A DNA stretch of 11,327 nucleotides from Baffinella frigidus (taxonomy: Eukaryota > Cryptophyceae > Cryptomonadales > Baffinellaceae): NCBI GenBank assembly GCA_026770585.1, contig MU646981.1, forward strand, positions 163,106-174,432, given 5' to 3'. Of the stretch, positions 1 through 6,574 are shown piece after piece (positions within the stretch are counted from its first letter, which is position 1; each line of letters starts with the position of its first letter). The translations under genes and the position numbers were made by a program. The notes under the pieces were generated by a model that saw only the letters and a list, made by a program, of their open reading frames with translations, made no database searches and was not told the DNA's origin.

Positions 1-67
1 TAGGGTGTAAGGTGTAGGGTGTAGGGTGTAGGGTGTAGGGTGTAGGGTGTAGGGTGTAGGGTCGGAC
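1..67. repeat. TAGGGTG telomere-like array, first block
   Basis: Tandem 7-bp unit TAGGGTG, a one-base variant of TTTAGGG, about eight near-perfect units. It abuts the 5' splice site of the exon at 68-161 on the minus strand, so in the sense of that gene it is CCCTACA and lies in the downstream intron. It is not a chromosome end: coding-like sequence and more arrays follow. Confidence 0.9.
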
Positions 68-712
68 CTGGTTGAGGGTCGGAAAGATGTTGCAGAGTTC
101 CTCGATCATGTTGAGAGGGTTGTGCATCGGGACGCCACCGTGCACTTCAATCCCCGCTTGCCTGGATTGAGGGTGTGGGATTTAGGGTGTAGGGTGTGGG
201 GTGTAGGGTGTAGGGTGTGGGGTGTAGGGTGTAGGGTGTAGGGTGTAGGGTATAGGGTGTAGGGTGAAGGGTGAAGGGTGAAGGGTGTAGGGTGTAGGGT
301 GTAGGGTGTAGTGTGTAGGGTGTAGGGTTGGGGTTGTACCCGAGGGCGGTTTTGATGCGTTGGCACTCGCGCTCCGCGTGTTCCTTTTCGATCCTCAGAA
401 TACGAAAACCAAATCAAATTGAAAGCGACTGGGTGCGTAGGGTGTAGGGTGCAGGGTGTAGGGTTGGGGGATAGGGTGTAGGGTGTAGGGTGTAGGGTAT
501 AGGGTACAGGGTGTAGGGTGTAGGGTGTAGGGTGTAGGGTGTAGGGTGTAAGGTGTAGGAAATAGGGTGTAGGGTGTAGGGTGAAGAGTGCAGGGTGTAT
601 GGTGTAAGGTGTAGGGTGTAGGGTTAGAGTTGCACCCGAGGGCGGTTTTGATGCGTTGGCACTCGCGCTCCGCGTGTCCCGTCTCGAGCAGCTGCAGCCA
701 CCCCACGTACAT
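68..712 (-). CDS. Three-exon gene fragment, unknown protein, introns of telomere-like repeat
   Basis: I do not recognise the protein. Exon A (712-636) starts after a very good 3' splice site: branch-like GCTAAC, a pyrimidine tract, then TTTGCAG. It reads MYVGWLQLLETGHAERE then CQRIKTALG, ending in phase 2 at GG/GTGCAA. Exon B (393-340, 54 nt) reads IEKEHAERECQ then RIKTALG, phase 2 to phase 2, donor GG/GTACAA. Exon C (161-68, 94 nt) starts after ATCCAG in the matching phase, reads QAGIEVHGGVPMHN then PLNMIEELCNIFPTLNQ, and ends CAG/GTCCGA in phase 0. All three phases fit, and no stop occurs. Exon B repeats the last 14 residues of exon A, so it may be a duplicate that is skipped. Both introns are made of TAGGGTG-type repeats. 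The start and end of the gene are not seen; the next exon upstream would lie beyond the GA microsatellite. The exons are seen directly; their joining is inferred. Confidence 0.55.
170..337. repeat. TAGGGTG telomere-like array, second block
   Basis: About 24 degenerate 7-bp units (TAGGGTG, GAAGGGT, TTTAGGG variants). It fills the putative intron between exons B and C of the minus-strand gene. The end next to exon C supplies the pyrimidine-rich run ACCCTCAATCCAG on the sense strand. Confidence 0.9.
436..629. repeat. TAGGGTG telomere-like array, third block
   Basis: About 27 degenerate TAGGGTG units with occasional GCAGGGT, AATAGGGT and ATAGGGT variants. It forms most of the putative intron between exons A and B on the minus strand. 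The word next to the donor of exon A (GGGTTAGAGTTG) resembles the word next to exon B (GGGTTGGGGTTG), so the duplication that made exon B included repeat flank. Confidence 0.9.
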
Positions 713-750
713 CTGCAAACGGAGGGGTGTTAGCAGGACGTAGAGAAATG

Positions 751-846
751 GGGAGGGGGGGGGGGCGAGAGAGAGGGAGCGGGGGAGAGAGAGGGAGAGA
801 GAGGGAGAGAGGGAGAGAGGGAGAGAGAGATATATAGAGAGAAAGG
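751..846. repeat. G-run and GA-rich microsatellite
   Basis: A run of G with one A, followed by about 80 bases of GAGA/GGGAGAGA. On the minus strand it is a CT-rich tract lying upstream of the branch point and acceptor of exon A, so it is probably inside an intron. Confidence 0.85.
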
Positions 847-926
847 AAGCGCCCCTGCTTCACGCCCTTTCGAGCCTCTGTCTGACGCCATCTACACGCA
901 CCAACATGACGTGCCAGGAAGGTCTA

Positions 927-1050
927 GCTCTGCCTGAGATTTATTCTGGCCCGTCCTTGAAGGTATTCAGGGGCAGAAATTCACTACCAACGGGCGAAAC
1001 GGGCGAATAGAAAGCCTCTAGGACGAGCCAGAATAAACCTCAGGCAGAGC
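927..1050. mobile_element. Fold-back element, AGCTCTGYC family, copy 1
   Basis: Terminal inverted repeats of about 31 bp, GCTCTGCCTGAGRTTTATTC followed by TGGCYCGTCCT, surround a short A-rich centre. The same termini occur at 8901-9023, so this is a dispersed family. It has no coding capacity. Flanks read AAGGTCTA on the left and AAGAAGGT on the right; I cannot fix a clear target duplication. Confidence 0.75.
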
Positions 1051-1058
1051 AAGAAGGT

Positions 1059-1230
1059 GGGATCTCATCCGGACGAGTATGCATAATGAATACGATTTCG
1101 GGGATCTCCGATTCAATTTTGGTGTATCTTGAGGCTCTAAATGAAGTCTAGATAGACGACTGTCTTACTTATACCCCTCAAGATACACCAAAATCGTATT
1201 CATGATGAATACTCGGCGGGATTAGATCCC
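1059..1230. mobile_element. Fold-back element with GGGATCT ends
   Basis: Left arm GGGATCTCATCC..GAATACGATTT..TTGGTGTATCTTGAGG pairs with the right arm CCTCAAGATACACCAAA..ATCGTATTCA..GGATTAGATCCC. The left arm has about 20 extra bases between ATTT and TTGG, so the two arms are no longer equal. It abuts the element at 927-1050. No open frame of note. Confidence 0.7.
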
Positions 1231-1328
1231 GGGTCCGTCCTCGAGCACCCTAGCAACATGTTCAAAGCCCAGGTCCAGATTCCGGACCTGAGTTGAGGTA
1301 CGAATCGTGCAACCCCTTGTAATTTTAT

Positions 1329-1490
1329 AGGATAACGTCCTGAAAACCGGGTAGTTAGGCCTACGGTAATGCCTACGGTAGGCCGTAGGGCCCCTAGGAC
1401 CTAATGTTTCGTAGGACCCCCCCTAGGCCCCTACGGCCTACCGTAGGCAATACCGTAGGCTTGACTACCCGGTTTTCAGGACGTGAGCCT
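1329..1490. mobile_element. Fold-back element, TACGGTAGGC family, copy 1
   Basis: Long inverted repeat: ACGTCCTGAAAACCGGGTAG at 1335-1354 pairs with its complement ending at 1484. The inside is rich in small palindromes such as CCTACGGTAGG and CCCCTAGG. The arms begin AGGNTAACGNCCTGAAAA, as in the element at 3969-4126, which defines the family. Confidence 0.8.
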
Positions 1491-1552
1491 GTGAAGTTGT
1501 TCCCATTCAGATCGAGATCGGTGCGGGGTCGTACTCTCTACACAGAGGACTA

Positions 1553-1733
1553 TTGTCGAAATGGGCTCCGCGCGGAAAAAATCGAGGTCAGGTCAGCAAC
1601 ATTTTCCCATCTTATGGGTGGGAGATGCTATTTTCAGATAAAAACCATGCCTAAGATAGCAAAAAAGTCCAATTTGGATTTTTTTCTGATTTCCTGACCT
1701 GACCTTGATTCCGCGCGAAGCCCATTTCGACAA
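1553..1733. mobile_element. Fold-back element flanked by TA
   Basis: Arms TTGTCGAAATGGGCTYCGCG..AGGTCAGGTCAG are near-perfect inverted repeats, total 181 bp. The dinucleotide TA is present on both sides (1551-1552, 1734-1735), a plausible TA target duplication as in Tc1/mariner-type insertions. The centre contains CATCTTATGGGTG, which recurs in the element at 7393-7628. Confidence 0.75.
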
Positions 1734-1945
1734 TACTACCGTTTCACGACCCTCTGAATCCGAGGGTTGCGCGGCTAATTTTGCTCTTCTGTCAGGTGGG
1801 CTCTACTCAAGACTTAAGGGCCTATCTAGGACCTGTTTCGATAGTACCAGTAATAAAGAAGACAACGGACTCGCCACACGGGGGAATACGCGCTTTTTCA
1901 GACCCCCGAAATCCGTGGGTTACGTGTCCGACATTGTGGCTACCC
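1734..1945. other. Stretch without a recognisable gene
   Basis: Short open frames only, with no splice context or repeat copy that I can support. It is probably intergenic or intronic DNA between fold-back elements. Confidence 0.4.
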
Positions 1946-2133
1946 ACACGAGGATGCTAGAGGGGCCTATTTAAAACCGATATGCTTTTAAAAGTGGGTA
2001 TTTGTGTAGTAACTTTCGTTGAATGGTCACGTGACTCTGCTCAAATTGCAGAGTCAGGAGGTGACTTGACCTTATCCTGGTACAAATATTTTCAACTTCA
2101 CATGTAAATAGGCCCCTCTAGCATTCTCGAGTG
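1946..2133. mobile_element. Fold-back element with GAGGGGCCTATTTA arms
   Basis: GATGCTAGAGGGGCCTATTTA near 1954 pairs with TAAATAGGCCCCTCTAGCAT near 2105. Weaker pairing extends outward (CACACGAG / CTCGAGTGG). Inside is a small hairpin, GACTCTGC..GCAGAGTC, at 2033-2057. The exact ends are uncertain. Confidence 0.65.
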
Positions 2134-2220
2134 GACTGGGCCAGGGCTGCAATAAGTGGAAATAAACGAGACTCGTTTTCAAATAAAAAGCTCGTAGTCC
2201 ACCGTGTGGATCTCGTAACT

Positions 2221-2374
2221 CCACGCAAGATTCTTTGGTTGAGCTAGGAGAACAAGTCGGTTCACACGGAATGTGTACCAACTTCTTTCTGCGAGAATGT
2301 CCACTTATGAACTTTCAGAAACGCCACATTGGCGTTTGCTCTCATAAGCCAGTCAGCTCTGGAATCTTGCGTGG
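2221..2374. mobile_element. Fold-back element, CCACGC ends, CT target duplication
   Basis: Ends CCACGCAAGATTC and GAATCTTGCGTGG are perfect inverted repeats. CT lies directly outside both ends (2219-2220 and 2375-2376), a 2-bp duplication. 154 bp, no coding capacity. The ends resemble those of the elements at 2497-2622, 9463-9674 and 10064-10262. Confidence 0.7.
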
Positions 2375-2496
2375 CTGTTCGCTGCCACACGATCGACTAA
2401 GGGGTTTCATTTTCTCCTAAAAATTCATTTTAAAGTAGGGAACAGACCTTTTTCATGAAGCGAGCAATCGACATTTTCCGCATGCCCGCCCACCTG

Positions 2497-2622
2497 CCAC
2501 GCCAGAGTGGAGGAGGGTGTTGATTTTTTTAAACCGTATCGGGATACGGTTGGCAACTTTTGAAAACCACTGTCTTGGGGGGGAATTGACTTTTGGCAAC
2601 ACCTTCCAAGGCTCTGGCGTGG
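2497..2622. mobile_element. Fold-back element, CCACGC ends, TG target duplication
   Basis: CCACGCCAGAGTGG..GGTGTTG pairs with CAACACCTTCC..CTCTGGCGTGG. TG flanks both ends (2495-2496, 2623-2624). The centre contains a hairpin, AACCGTATCGGGATACGGTT. 126 bp, non-coding. Confidence 0.7.
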
Positions 2623-2792
2623 TGACATCATCCGGGACAAGCATTTCATTAAATGAATTAGGGCAACAAAATATACTACATAATTGCTTCACAATTAGCA
2701 TAAATCGGCTCTAAAAGTCTTTGCAACAGATGCTGTTATATTCCGAGAGTACAAATAGACAGGGGTCGGCCCATGCGCTAGACGGAGCCGAC

Positions 2793-2853
2793 TTATTCTT
2801 TTCTCTGCGCATAAGTTGACATATTTGAAGGGGAATTGACTTAAGAAAACGAG
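2793..2853. mobile_element. Half copy of the 150-bp TTATCTCAG fold-back
   Basis: It matches the loop and most of the right arm of the family (TTCTTTTCTCTGCGCATAAG.. to ..AAGAAAACGAG), but lacks the left arm and the terminal CTGAGATAA. It is inserted in an exon copy on the minus strand. It may be a truncated insertion or the remnant of a deletion across the hairpin. Confidence 0.8.
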
Positions 2854-3000
2854 TCGCCTCTCCTCACGGGCCTGCTGCTGCTCCCACTCGTTGCCTTTGA
2901 CGGACTATGCATAACTTGACATGTTTCGTCTGCAGCACAAACCCGTCATTTTGGGGGCGGAAAACAGCCCAGGCGCACCAAACTGGTGAAGCCAAATTAA

Positions 3001-3173
3001 TAGTGACGCAACCTATAAATAGTTTTGTAAAGCAACTCGTTCTGGTACAAATTAGAAAACAAGGTCCATTCAAAACTAAAAAGGGCTCCAATTCTTTTTC
3101 AAACGAGGTCTTGTTTTATAATTTGTACCAGGAACGAGTTACTTTACAAAACTAATTATAGGTTGCGTCACTA
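3001..3173. mobile_element. Fold-back element TAGTGACGC, TAA target duplication
   Basis: Arms of about 55 bp: TAGTGACGCAACCTATAA then TAGTTTTGTAAAG..CTCGTTCTGGTACAAATTA, nearly perfect on both sides. TAA flanks the element on the left (2998-3000) and on the right (3174-3176), the 3-bp type known from PIF/Harbinger-like MITEs. The sister unit at about 3508-3570 lacks it and shows the approximate empty site (GTGAAGCC..GGCTGCG). Confidence 0.8.
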
Positions 3174-3194
3174 TAAAAACAGGCTGCGACAGAC

Positions 3195-3262
3195 CTGCGC
3201 CAGACGGAGCCGACCCGTCGGCGCTCTTCGCGGGTCGGCTGCTCCTCCCACTCGCTGCCCTT
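3195..3262 (-). pseudogene. Exon-unit copy 2, open but truncated upstream
   Basis: The minus-strand frame reads KGSEWEEQPTREERR then RVGSVWR, ending CAG/GTCTGT with the same donor and phase as copy 3. Against copy 3 it has six base changes in the aligned 48 bases, four of them synonymous third-position changes. That is mildly suggestive of past selection on protein. Upstream of KGS the homology to copy 3 stops, and the 3' splice site is not convincing in the right phase. Confidence 0.45.
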
Positions 3263-3341
3263 GACGGACTATGCATAACTTGCCATGTTTCGTCTGCGGC
3301 TCAAACCCGTCCTTTTGGGGGCGGAGAACAGCCTGGGCGCA

Positions 3342-3509
3342 CTACGGAGGAGGACTAGATGGGTTCTTGGAGCCATTTCAAACATATCCTGCGGTTACTT
3401 TTCCGTCAAAGTCAATCATTTGTAGGCATTTCCGGCAACGTTTGCCGACTTCAAGGGAAAATAATAGAGGGACGCAGGGCGTAAAATGACATGTAGCTCT
3501 CCCGCGTAG
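3342..3509. mobile_element. Diverged fold-back, CTACG ends, CA target duplication
   Basis: The ends CTACGGAGGAGGACTAGATG and CATGTAGCTCTCCCGCGTAG are imperfect inverted repeats. CA lies on both sides (3340-3341, 3510-3511). The copy-1 unit has the uninterrupted join GGCGCACCAA at 2970-2990, which matches the predicted empty site exactly at the CA. 168 bp. Confidence 0.65.
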
Positions 3510-3547
3510 CACCAAAGTGGTGAAGCCACATAGGCTGCGGCACAGAC

Positions 3548-3642
3548 CTGCGCCAGACGGAGCCGACCCGCCGCCGCTCCTCGCGGGTCTGCTGCTCCTC
3601 CCACTCGTTGCCTTTGTGCGCGTTGTAGAACACGTACACCAC
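3548..3642 (-). CDS. Single exon, basic/acidic helical segment, unknown protein
   Basis: Not recognised. The minus-strand exon begins after GCGCGCCAG, preceded by a CTGACAC branch-like word, and ends CAG/GTCTGT. It is 95 nt, phase 0 to phase 2. It reads VVYVFYNAHKGNEW, EEQQTREERRRVGS, VWR. The middle is strongly charged and probably helical. The next exons are not identified: the start phase of exon A at 712 does not match this one directly, so more exons would have to lie between, or this is another gene. Two damaged copies lie downstream at 3195-3262 and 2858-2902. The upstream intron holds a 34-bp tandem repeat. Confidence 0.45.
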
Positions 3643-3662
3643 CTGGCGCGCGTGCGGTGTCA

Positions 3663-3760
3663 GGTGTAGGGCTGCGTGTCAGCAAGAGACGCGGCAGGTG
3701 TAGGGCTGCGTGTCAGCAAGAGACGCGGCATGTGTAGGGCTGCGTGTCAGCAAGAGACGC
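3663..3760. repeat. 34-bp tandem repeat, 2.9 copies
   Basis: The unit GGTGTAGGGCTGCGTGTCAG plus CAAGAGACGCGGCA is repeated at 3663-3696, 3697-3730 and 3731-3760 with one base change (G to T at the start of the third) and a short third copy. On the minus strand each unit contains CTTGCTGACACGCAG, which looks like a branch point followed by a 3' splice site, and CCCTACACC, related to the telomere-like word. Confidence 0.9.
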
Positions 3761-3938
3761 ATGCGTAATGCCACACGCTAACGCCAGCGGGCCCCTTAGC
3801 CTACGGTAGGAACCCCCCCTCCTCCCTACGACGTTTAAAACGAAAAGGTCTTTAAAAGTCGTAGGAGGTGGGCTCCTACCGTAGGCAATCCGTAGGCTCT
3901 AAGTACCTCGCTGGCGTTAGCTTTTCGTATGATGCGTC
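3755..3938. mobile_element. Fold-back element, TACGGTAGGC family, diverged copy
   Basis: GCTAACGCCAGCG (3777-3789) pairs with CGCTGGCGTTAGC (3909-3921). Inside, TAGCCTACGGTAGG pairs with CCTACCGTAGGC. Pairing extends outward to AGACGCAT / ATGCGTCT. The internal palindrome CCTACGGTAGG links it to the copies at 1329-1490 and 3969-4126. Confidence 0.65.
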
Positions 3939-3968
3939 TGCTCCACGTTCGCACCTCGGCATGCTCAT

Positions 3969-4126
3969 AGGCTAACGGCCTGAAAATGGGGTAGTTAGGC
4001 ATACGGCATTGCCTAGAACCTCCTACCGTAGGCTGAGGGATCCTAGGACCAAAAAGTCTCGGCCTACGGTAGGAGGTCCTAGGCAATGCCGTAGGCCTAA
4101 CTACCCCATTTTCAGGCCGTTGCCCT
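3969..4126. mobile_element. Fold-back element, TACGGTAGGC family, AT target duplication
   Basis: Arms AGGCTAACGGCCTGAAAATG..GGGTAGTTAGGC pair with GCCTAACTACCCCATTTTCA..GGCCGTTGCCCT. AT is present on both sides (3967-3968, 4127-4128). The centre is full of nested palindromes (CCTACCGTAGG, TCCTAGGA). 158 bp. Confidence 0.75.
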
Positions 4127-4337
4127 ATTAATGTGGAAGGCGTTCATGAAAGCTGCTCGGTTCCCGGAATCCCGTACAGGTGTATCCATGCTTCTGGTGC
4201 AAATGTTGACTTCCTCGAACCCGGATAACGGATGATGCTCGAGGACCCTCTACCATCTAAATACCATCTATCCAGGCCTTTCCACGCACCTCCTGCTAAC
4301 ACGCTGCCTCCGTAGGGGGGCATTTATCGCGGCCGTG

Positions 4338-4520
4338 TTGGTAGAGCGCTGTGCAGAGAAGTTGGACACCGGAAAATGGAAAAATGGGAAAATTGGAGCC
4401 ATTTTGTCTACTTTTGAGAAATTCATTGTACTAAATTTCTCAAAAACTGACAAAATGGCTCCAATTTCTCATTTTTCCATTATTTCCCGTGGCCAACTTC
4501 TCTGCACAGCGCTCTATCAA
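4338..4520. mobile_element. Fold-back element TTGGTAGAGC, TG target duplication
   Basis: GTAGAGCGCTGTGCAGAGAA and TTCTCTGCACAGCGCTCTAT are almost perfect inverted repeats. Inner arms are AATTGGAGCCATTTTGTC and GACAAAATGGCTCCAATT. TG flanks both ends (4336-4337, 4521-4522). 183 bp. It lies inside an exon copy. Confidence 0.8.
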
Positions 4521-4552
4521 TGCACCTCATTATGTGGGAGGTGCTCGTGGAT

Positions 4553-4702
4553 TTATCTCAGAAAAGGAGTTCTAAAACTCGTTTTCTTAAGTCAATTCCC
4601 GTTCAAATATGTCAACATATTCTTTTCTCTACGCATAAGTTGACATATTTGAAGGGGAAATGACTTGAGAAAATGAGTTTTAGAACTCCTTCTCTGAGAT
4701 AA
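4553..4702. mobile_element. 150-bp TTATCTCAG fold-back, copy 1, GGAT duplication
   Basis: Starts TTATCTCAG and ends CTGAGATAA. Nearly the whole 150 bp is one hairpin. The four bases GGAT occur on both sides (4549-4552, 4703-4706). The related exon at 5059-5201 carries the undisturbed GTGGATGCTCCC, so the empty site agrees. Each arm also contains its own small hairpin, AACGAG..CTCGTT. Confidence 0.9.
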
Positions 4703-4767
4703 GGATGCTCCCTCCCAGGAGTCTCTCGTGTACGGGTTTTTTTGTCACGAGCATAACTTGTGGGTGT

Positions 4768-4931
4768 ACTAGCTCTGTCCCACTTGGGGTGATGGTGAGC
4801 CCAAATCCCCATAAATTCGCCCCTCCCCCAAATTTTACAGGTAAATTTTGACACCCCCCTGTGAAAATTGCCCGTAAAATTTCGGGGGGGGGCGAATCGA
4901 TGGTGAGCCCAAATCAACTGGGGAAGAGCTA
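4768..4931. repeat. Inverted repeat inside 17-bp direct repeats
   Basis: GATGGTGAGCCCAAATC occurs exactly at 4791-4807 and 4899-4915. Between them AATTCGCCCC..AAATTTTACAGG pairs with a matching arm ending GGGGGCGAAT. Outside, CTAGCTCTGTCCCAC and AAGAGCTAG form a weak outer inverted repeat like the ends of the AGCTCTGYC family. The direct repeats are longer than usual target duplications. Confidence 0.6.
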
Positions 4932-4964
4932 GGTGTAGTGCGTGTATGCTACCCAGACCTCTCA

Positions 4965-5058
4965 TCGTGTGGGTCCAAGGTGACGAGCCTCGGACATAAG
5001 CCTTCGCACCTCATTCTGCGGAAGGTGCTCACGTGGTCTATCTCCAACAACTTCAAAC
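4965..5058 (-). pseudogene. Truncated tandem copy of the 5059-5201 exon
   Basis: Directly downstream of that exon (minus strand), LKLLEIDHVST matches LKFLEIDHVGT. A deletion then removes the GAAGSIHAHL part and shifts the frame before GAGGTGCG. No stop-free continuation of the family frame remains. It looks like a partial tandem duplication that decayed. Confidence 0.5.
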
Positions 5059-6230
5059 CTAGACTGCACGAACCCGAGACCAGGTCTCGCAGCGCACCTC
5101 GTTGGGTGGGAGGTGCGCGTGGATGCTCCCGGCTGCGCCCGTGCCCACATGGTCTATCTCCAGGAACTTCAGGTCTCGCTTCGCTCGGTTCTGGTACAGC
5201 CCTGTTGAGGGTTTGGAGTAGAGGGTTGAGGGTTTGGGGTTGAGGATTGAGTGTACAGGGGTTGAGGGGTTTCGGTTGAGGGTGCGAACAGCCTTATGGA
5301 GCGTGGTTTAGTGTTTAGGGATTAGGGTCTAGGGTCCAGGATCCAGGGTTCGGGTTAGGGTTTAGGGTTTAGGGTTTAGGGTTTAGGGTTTAATGGTTTA
5401 GGGTTTGGGGTTTGGGGTGCGAACAGCCTGTGGAGCCAGTGTGGTGAAAAACTTCACTTGCAAAATATACCGAGATGCTTCACTTCAGAGGGCGGGTAGG
5501 GGGTTGAGGGTTGACAGTTGAGGGTCGAGGTGCAAGGGTTGAGGAGTGAGAAATGAGGAGGAGTGAGGGGCGATGTTGGAGGGTAGAGGAGGGTAGAGGA
5601 GGCAGCACCGCCCCCGCCCTTCAGAAGAGAGTAGCGCAGCATCATCCACGACGTGTCGTTATCATCGTCCAGCACAGACTGGAGCGTCTCCACCGCATCT
5701 TGCCTGTCCTCGAACCGCACGAGGTTTGCGTGGTCGGCAACCTTGTTCGTCGGGGCGTACAAATTCTGAACCTGGGCGTCATCCACATCGTCCAGCGGTC
5801 AGCCGCTCGCTCTGCGACGCAACGCCAAACCAGCCATGCCCCCACATGTATCCCACGTCCTGTTTCGCACTCTCTGCTCTTCCGAAACCTCCGGTCAAGC
5901 AGATGCATCAAGACAGGGCGTTGGGCAGCCGGAATGTCAGCCCTCCAGAAAGCAGCGGCCCAGGCTCGGGGGTTCAGAGCCCACGAGCCTCCACCCTGTA
6001 GGGGTCTGGAGGGTGGAGGGTGGAGCGGCGGCTCCCCTGTCTCAGGGTCGACCAGGCATTGCGCACCAGGCGGGAATTGGGCGCCTCACCGCAAGGATCT
6101 TCTTCGCGGCGCTCTTGAGAGACACTACTCTCTTCCCGAAGTTCCCAAGCTCGGTCGGTGTGTCCTGCTTCTCCAGCCTGTCCTGTTTCTCCTGTTTTTC
6201 CTTCGTTGCATGGCTAAATTGCTCCGACAT
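5059..6230 (-). CDS. Three-exon gene, about 148 residues, unknown; faint ADF-H resemblance
   Basis: Exon 1 (6230-6090): ATG, then a charged helix rich in K, E and Q (KEKQEKQDRLEKQD) and GKRVVSLKSAAKKI, ending GCG/GTGAGG in phase 0. Exon 2 (5771-5609): after GACGCCCAG, with CTGAC about 30 nt upstream, reads VQNLYAPTNKVADH..DAVETLQSVLDDDND.. TSWMMLRYS, donor GCG/GTGCTG in phase 1. Exon 3 (5201-5059): after CTCAACAG, reads LYQNRAKRDLKFLE, IDHVGTGAAGSIHA, HLPPNEVRCETW, RVRAV, stop TAG 5061-5059. Phases agree at both joins. The 407-base second intron is almost wholly CCCTAAA-like repeat on the sense strand. The run DDDNDTSWMMLRY..VGTGAAG..LPPNEVRCETWSRVR loosely recalls ADF-H (coactosin/drebrin type) actin-binding domains, but spacing is long and I hold this weakly. 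An extra exon between 1 and 2, or one replacing the terminal stop, is possible. Damaged copies of exon 3 lie at 4965-5058 and 4321-4720. Confidence 0.5.
5202..5608 (-). repeat. Intron built of telomere-like repeat (TTTAGGG on plus strand)
   Basis: 5353-5405 has six near-perfect TTTAGGG units, flanked by degenerate GGTTGAGGG and GGGTAGAGG versions on both sides. The word GTGCGAACAGCC occurs twice (about 5283 and 5418), showing internal duplication. On the minus strand it runs from the donor GTGCTGCC to the acceptor CCCTCAACAG of the gene at 5059-6230. Confidence 0.75.
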
Positions 6231-6236
6231 AGCTGG

Positions 6237-6574
6237 CTGCCCCCTCAGGCCCAGTCACCCCAGGTCTAATGCTGCGTTGGAGAGCTGGAGAAATCGGTTA
6301 TTCCCCAGCACAGCCCGCCCAGGTCCTCCGCAAGGCCAGCACCCGGTGCACCGCCTCGGGAAACCCCTGCTCTCAACGCACGCTGAACTCCATGGTGGTG
6401 CAGCACGGGTTAACAGCCAAGCGCCCCCATCGCCTGCCAATTCGGTCCTTCTGAGAAGAACATTTCACCTTATGTGGTCCTGTCTCTTGAAAAAGTTGAC
6501 TTTTGGGTGAAATGTTTAAATTCACCAGGTTTTCAAAAATCAGGCGCGGGCGGGGTAGAGAAGTTTCTCGCACC
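6237..6574. promoter_or_regulatory. Intergenic region between divergent genes, possible shared promoter
   Basis: It separates the ATG at 6230 (minus) from the ATG at 6575 (plus), about 340 bases. No clear TATA box is seen. An 11-bp perfect inverted repeat, AACATTTCACC (6459-6469) and GGTGAAATGTT (6506-6516), lies about 60 bases before the plus-strand start. The role is inferred from head-to-head layout only. Confidence 0.35.

Larger units (their letters stand above)
2775..3211 (-). pseudogene. Exon-unit copy 1, broken by two insertions
   Basis: On the minus strand a frame reads KGNEWEQQQAREERR (2902-2858), matching the exon at 3548-3642. It is then cut by half of the 150-bp fold-back (2793-2853). 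Beyond that the remaining host sequence GTCGGCTCCGTCTAGCG carries TAG where the other copies have TGG. The upstream part of the unit holds a 173-bp fold-back (3001-3173). Copy 3 shows the uninterrupted arrangement, so the order of events can be read: unit duplication first, insertions later. It is almost certainly non-functional. Confidence 0.6.
4321..4720 (-). pseudogene. Copy of the 5059-5201 exon, split by two transposons
   Basis: After removal of the 150-bp fold-back (4553-4702 plus its GGAT duplication), the minus strand reads GGSIHEHLPHNEV. This matches AGSIHAHLPPNEV of the exon at 5059-5201. A second fold-back (4338-4520, TG duplication) then splits the copy right after NEV. Upstream similarity is lost after a few codons. 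It is best seen as a dead duplicate serving as a landing pad for transposons. Confidence 0.6.

Noticed and set aside
1-60. True chromosome end
   Set aside because: The repeat is degenerate and interrupted by exon-like sequence, and similar arrays occur at five internal places in both orientations.
106-718. Open frames translating the telomere-like arrays into PYTLHPT repeats (minus strand)
   Set aside because: Any stop-free 7-bp repeat gives such peptides. The frames just run through the arrays between real-looking exons with splice sites.
1404-1974. Plus-strand frames of 97 and 89 codons
   Set aside because: They run through fold-back arms (1329-1490, 1553-1733) and have no splice context or start support.
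3663-3760. CRISPR-like array
   Set aside because: The 34-bp units are directly adjacent without unique spacers, and the surroundings are eukaryotic in style.
5553-6269. 238-codon open frame on the plus strand, the longest in the window
   Set aside because: It lies antisense to the three-exon minus-strand model, has no good start context, and its translation is low-complexity and R/H/P-rich. The minus-strand exons have splice signals and matching phases.
5836-6510. 224-codon plus-strand frame overlapping the intergenic region
   Set aside because: It overlaps the start regions of both divergent genes and has no splice or start support. High GC content explains its openness.
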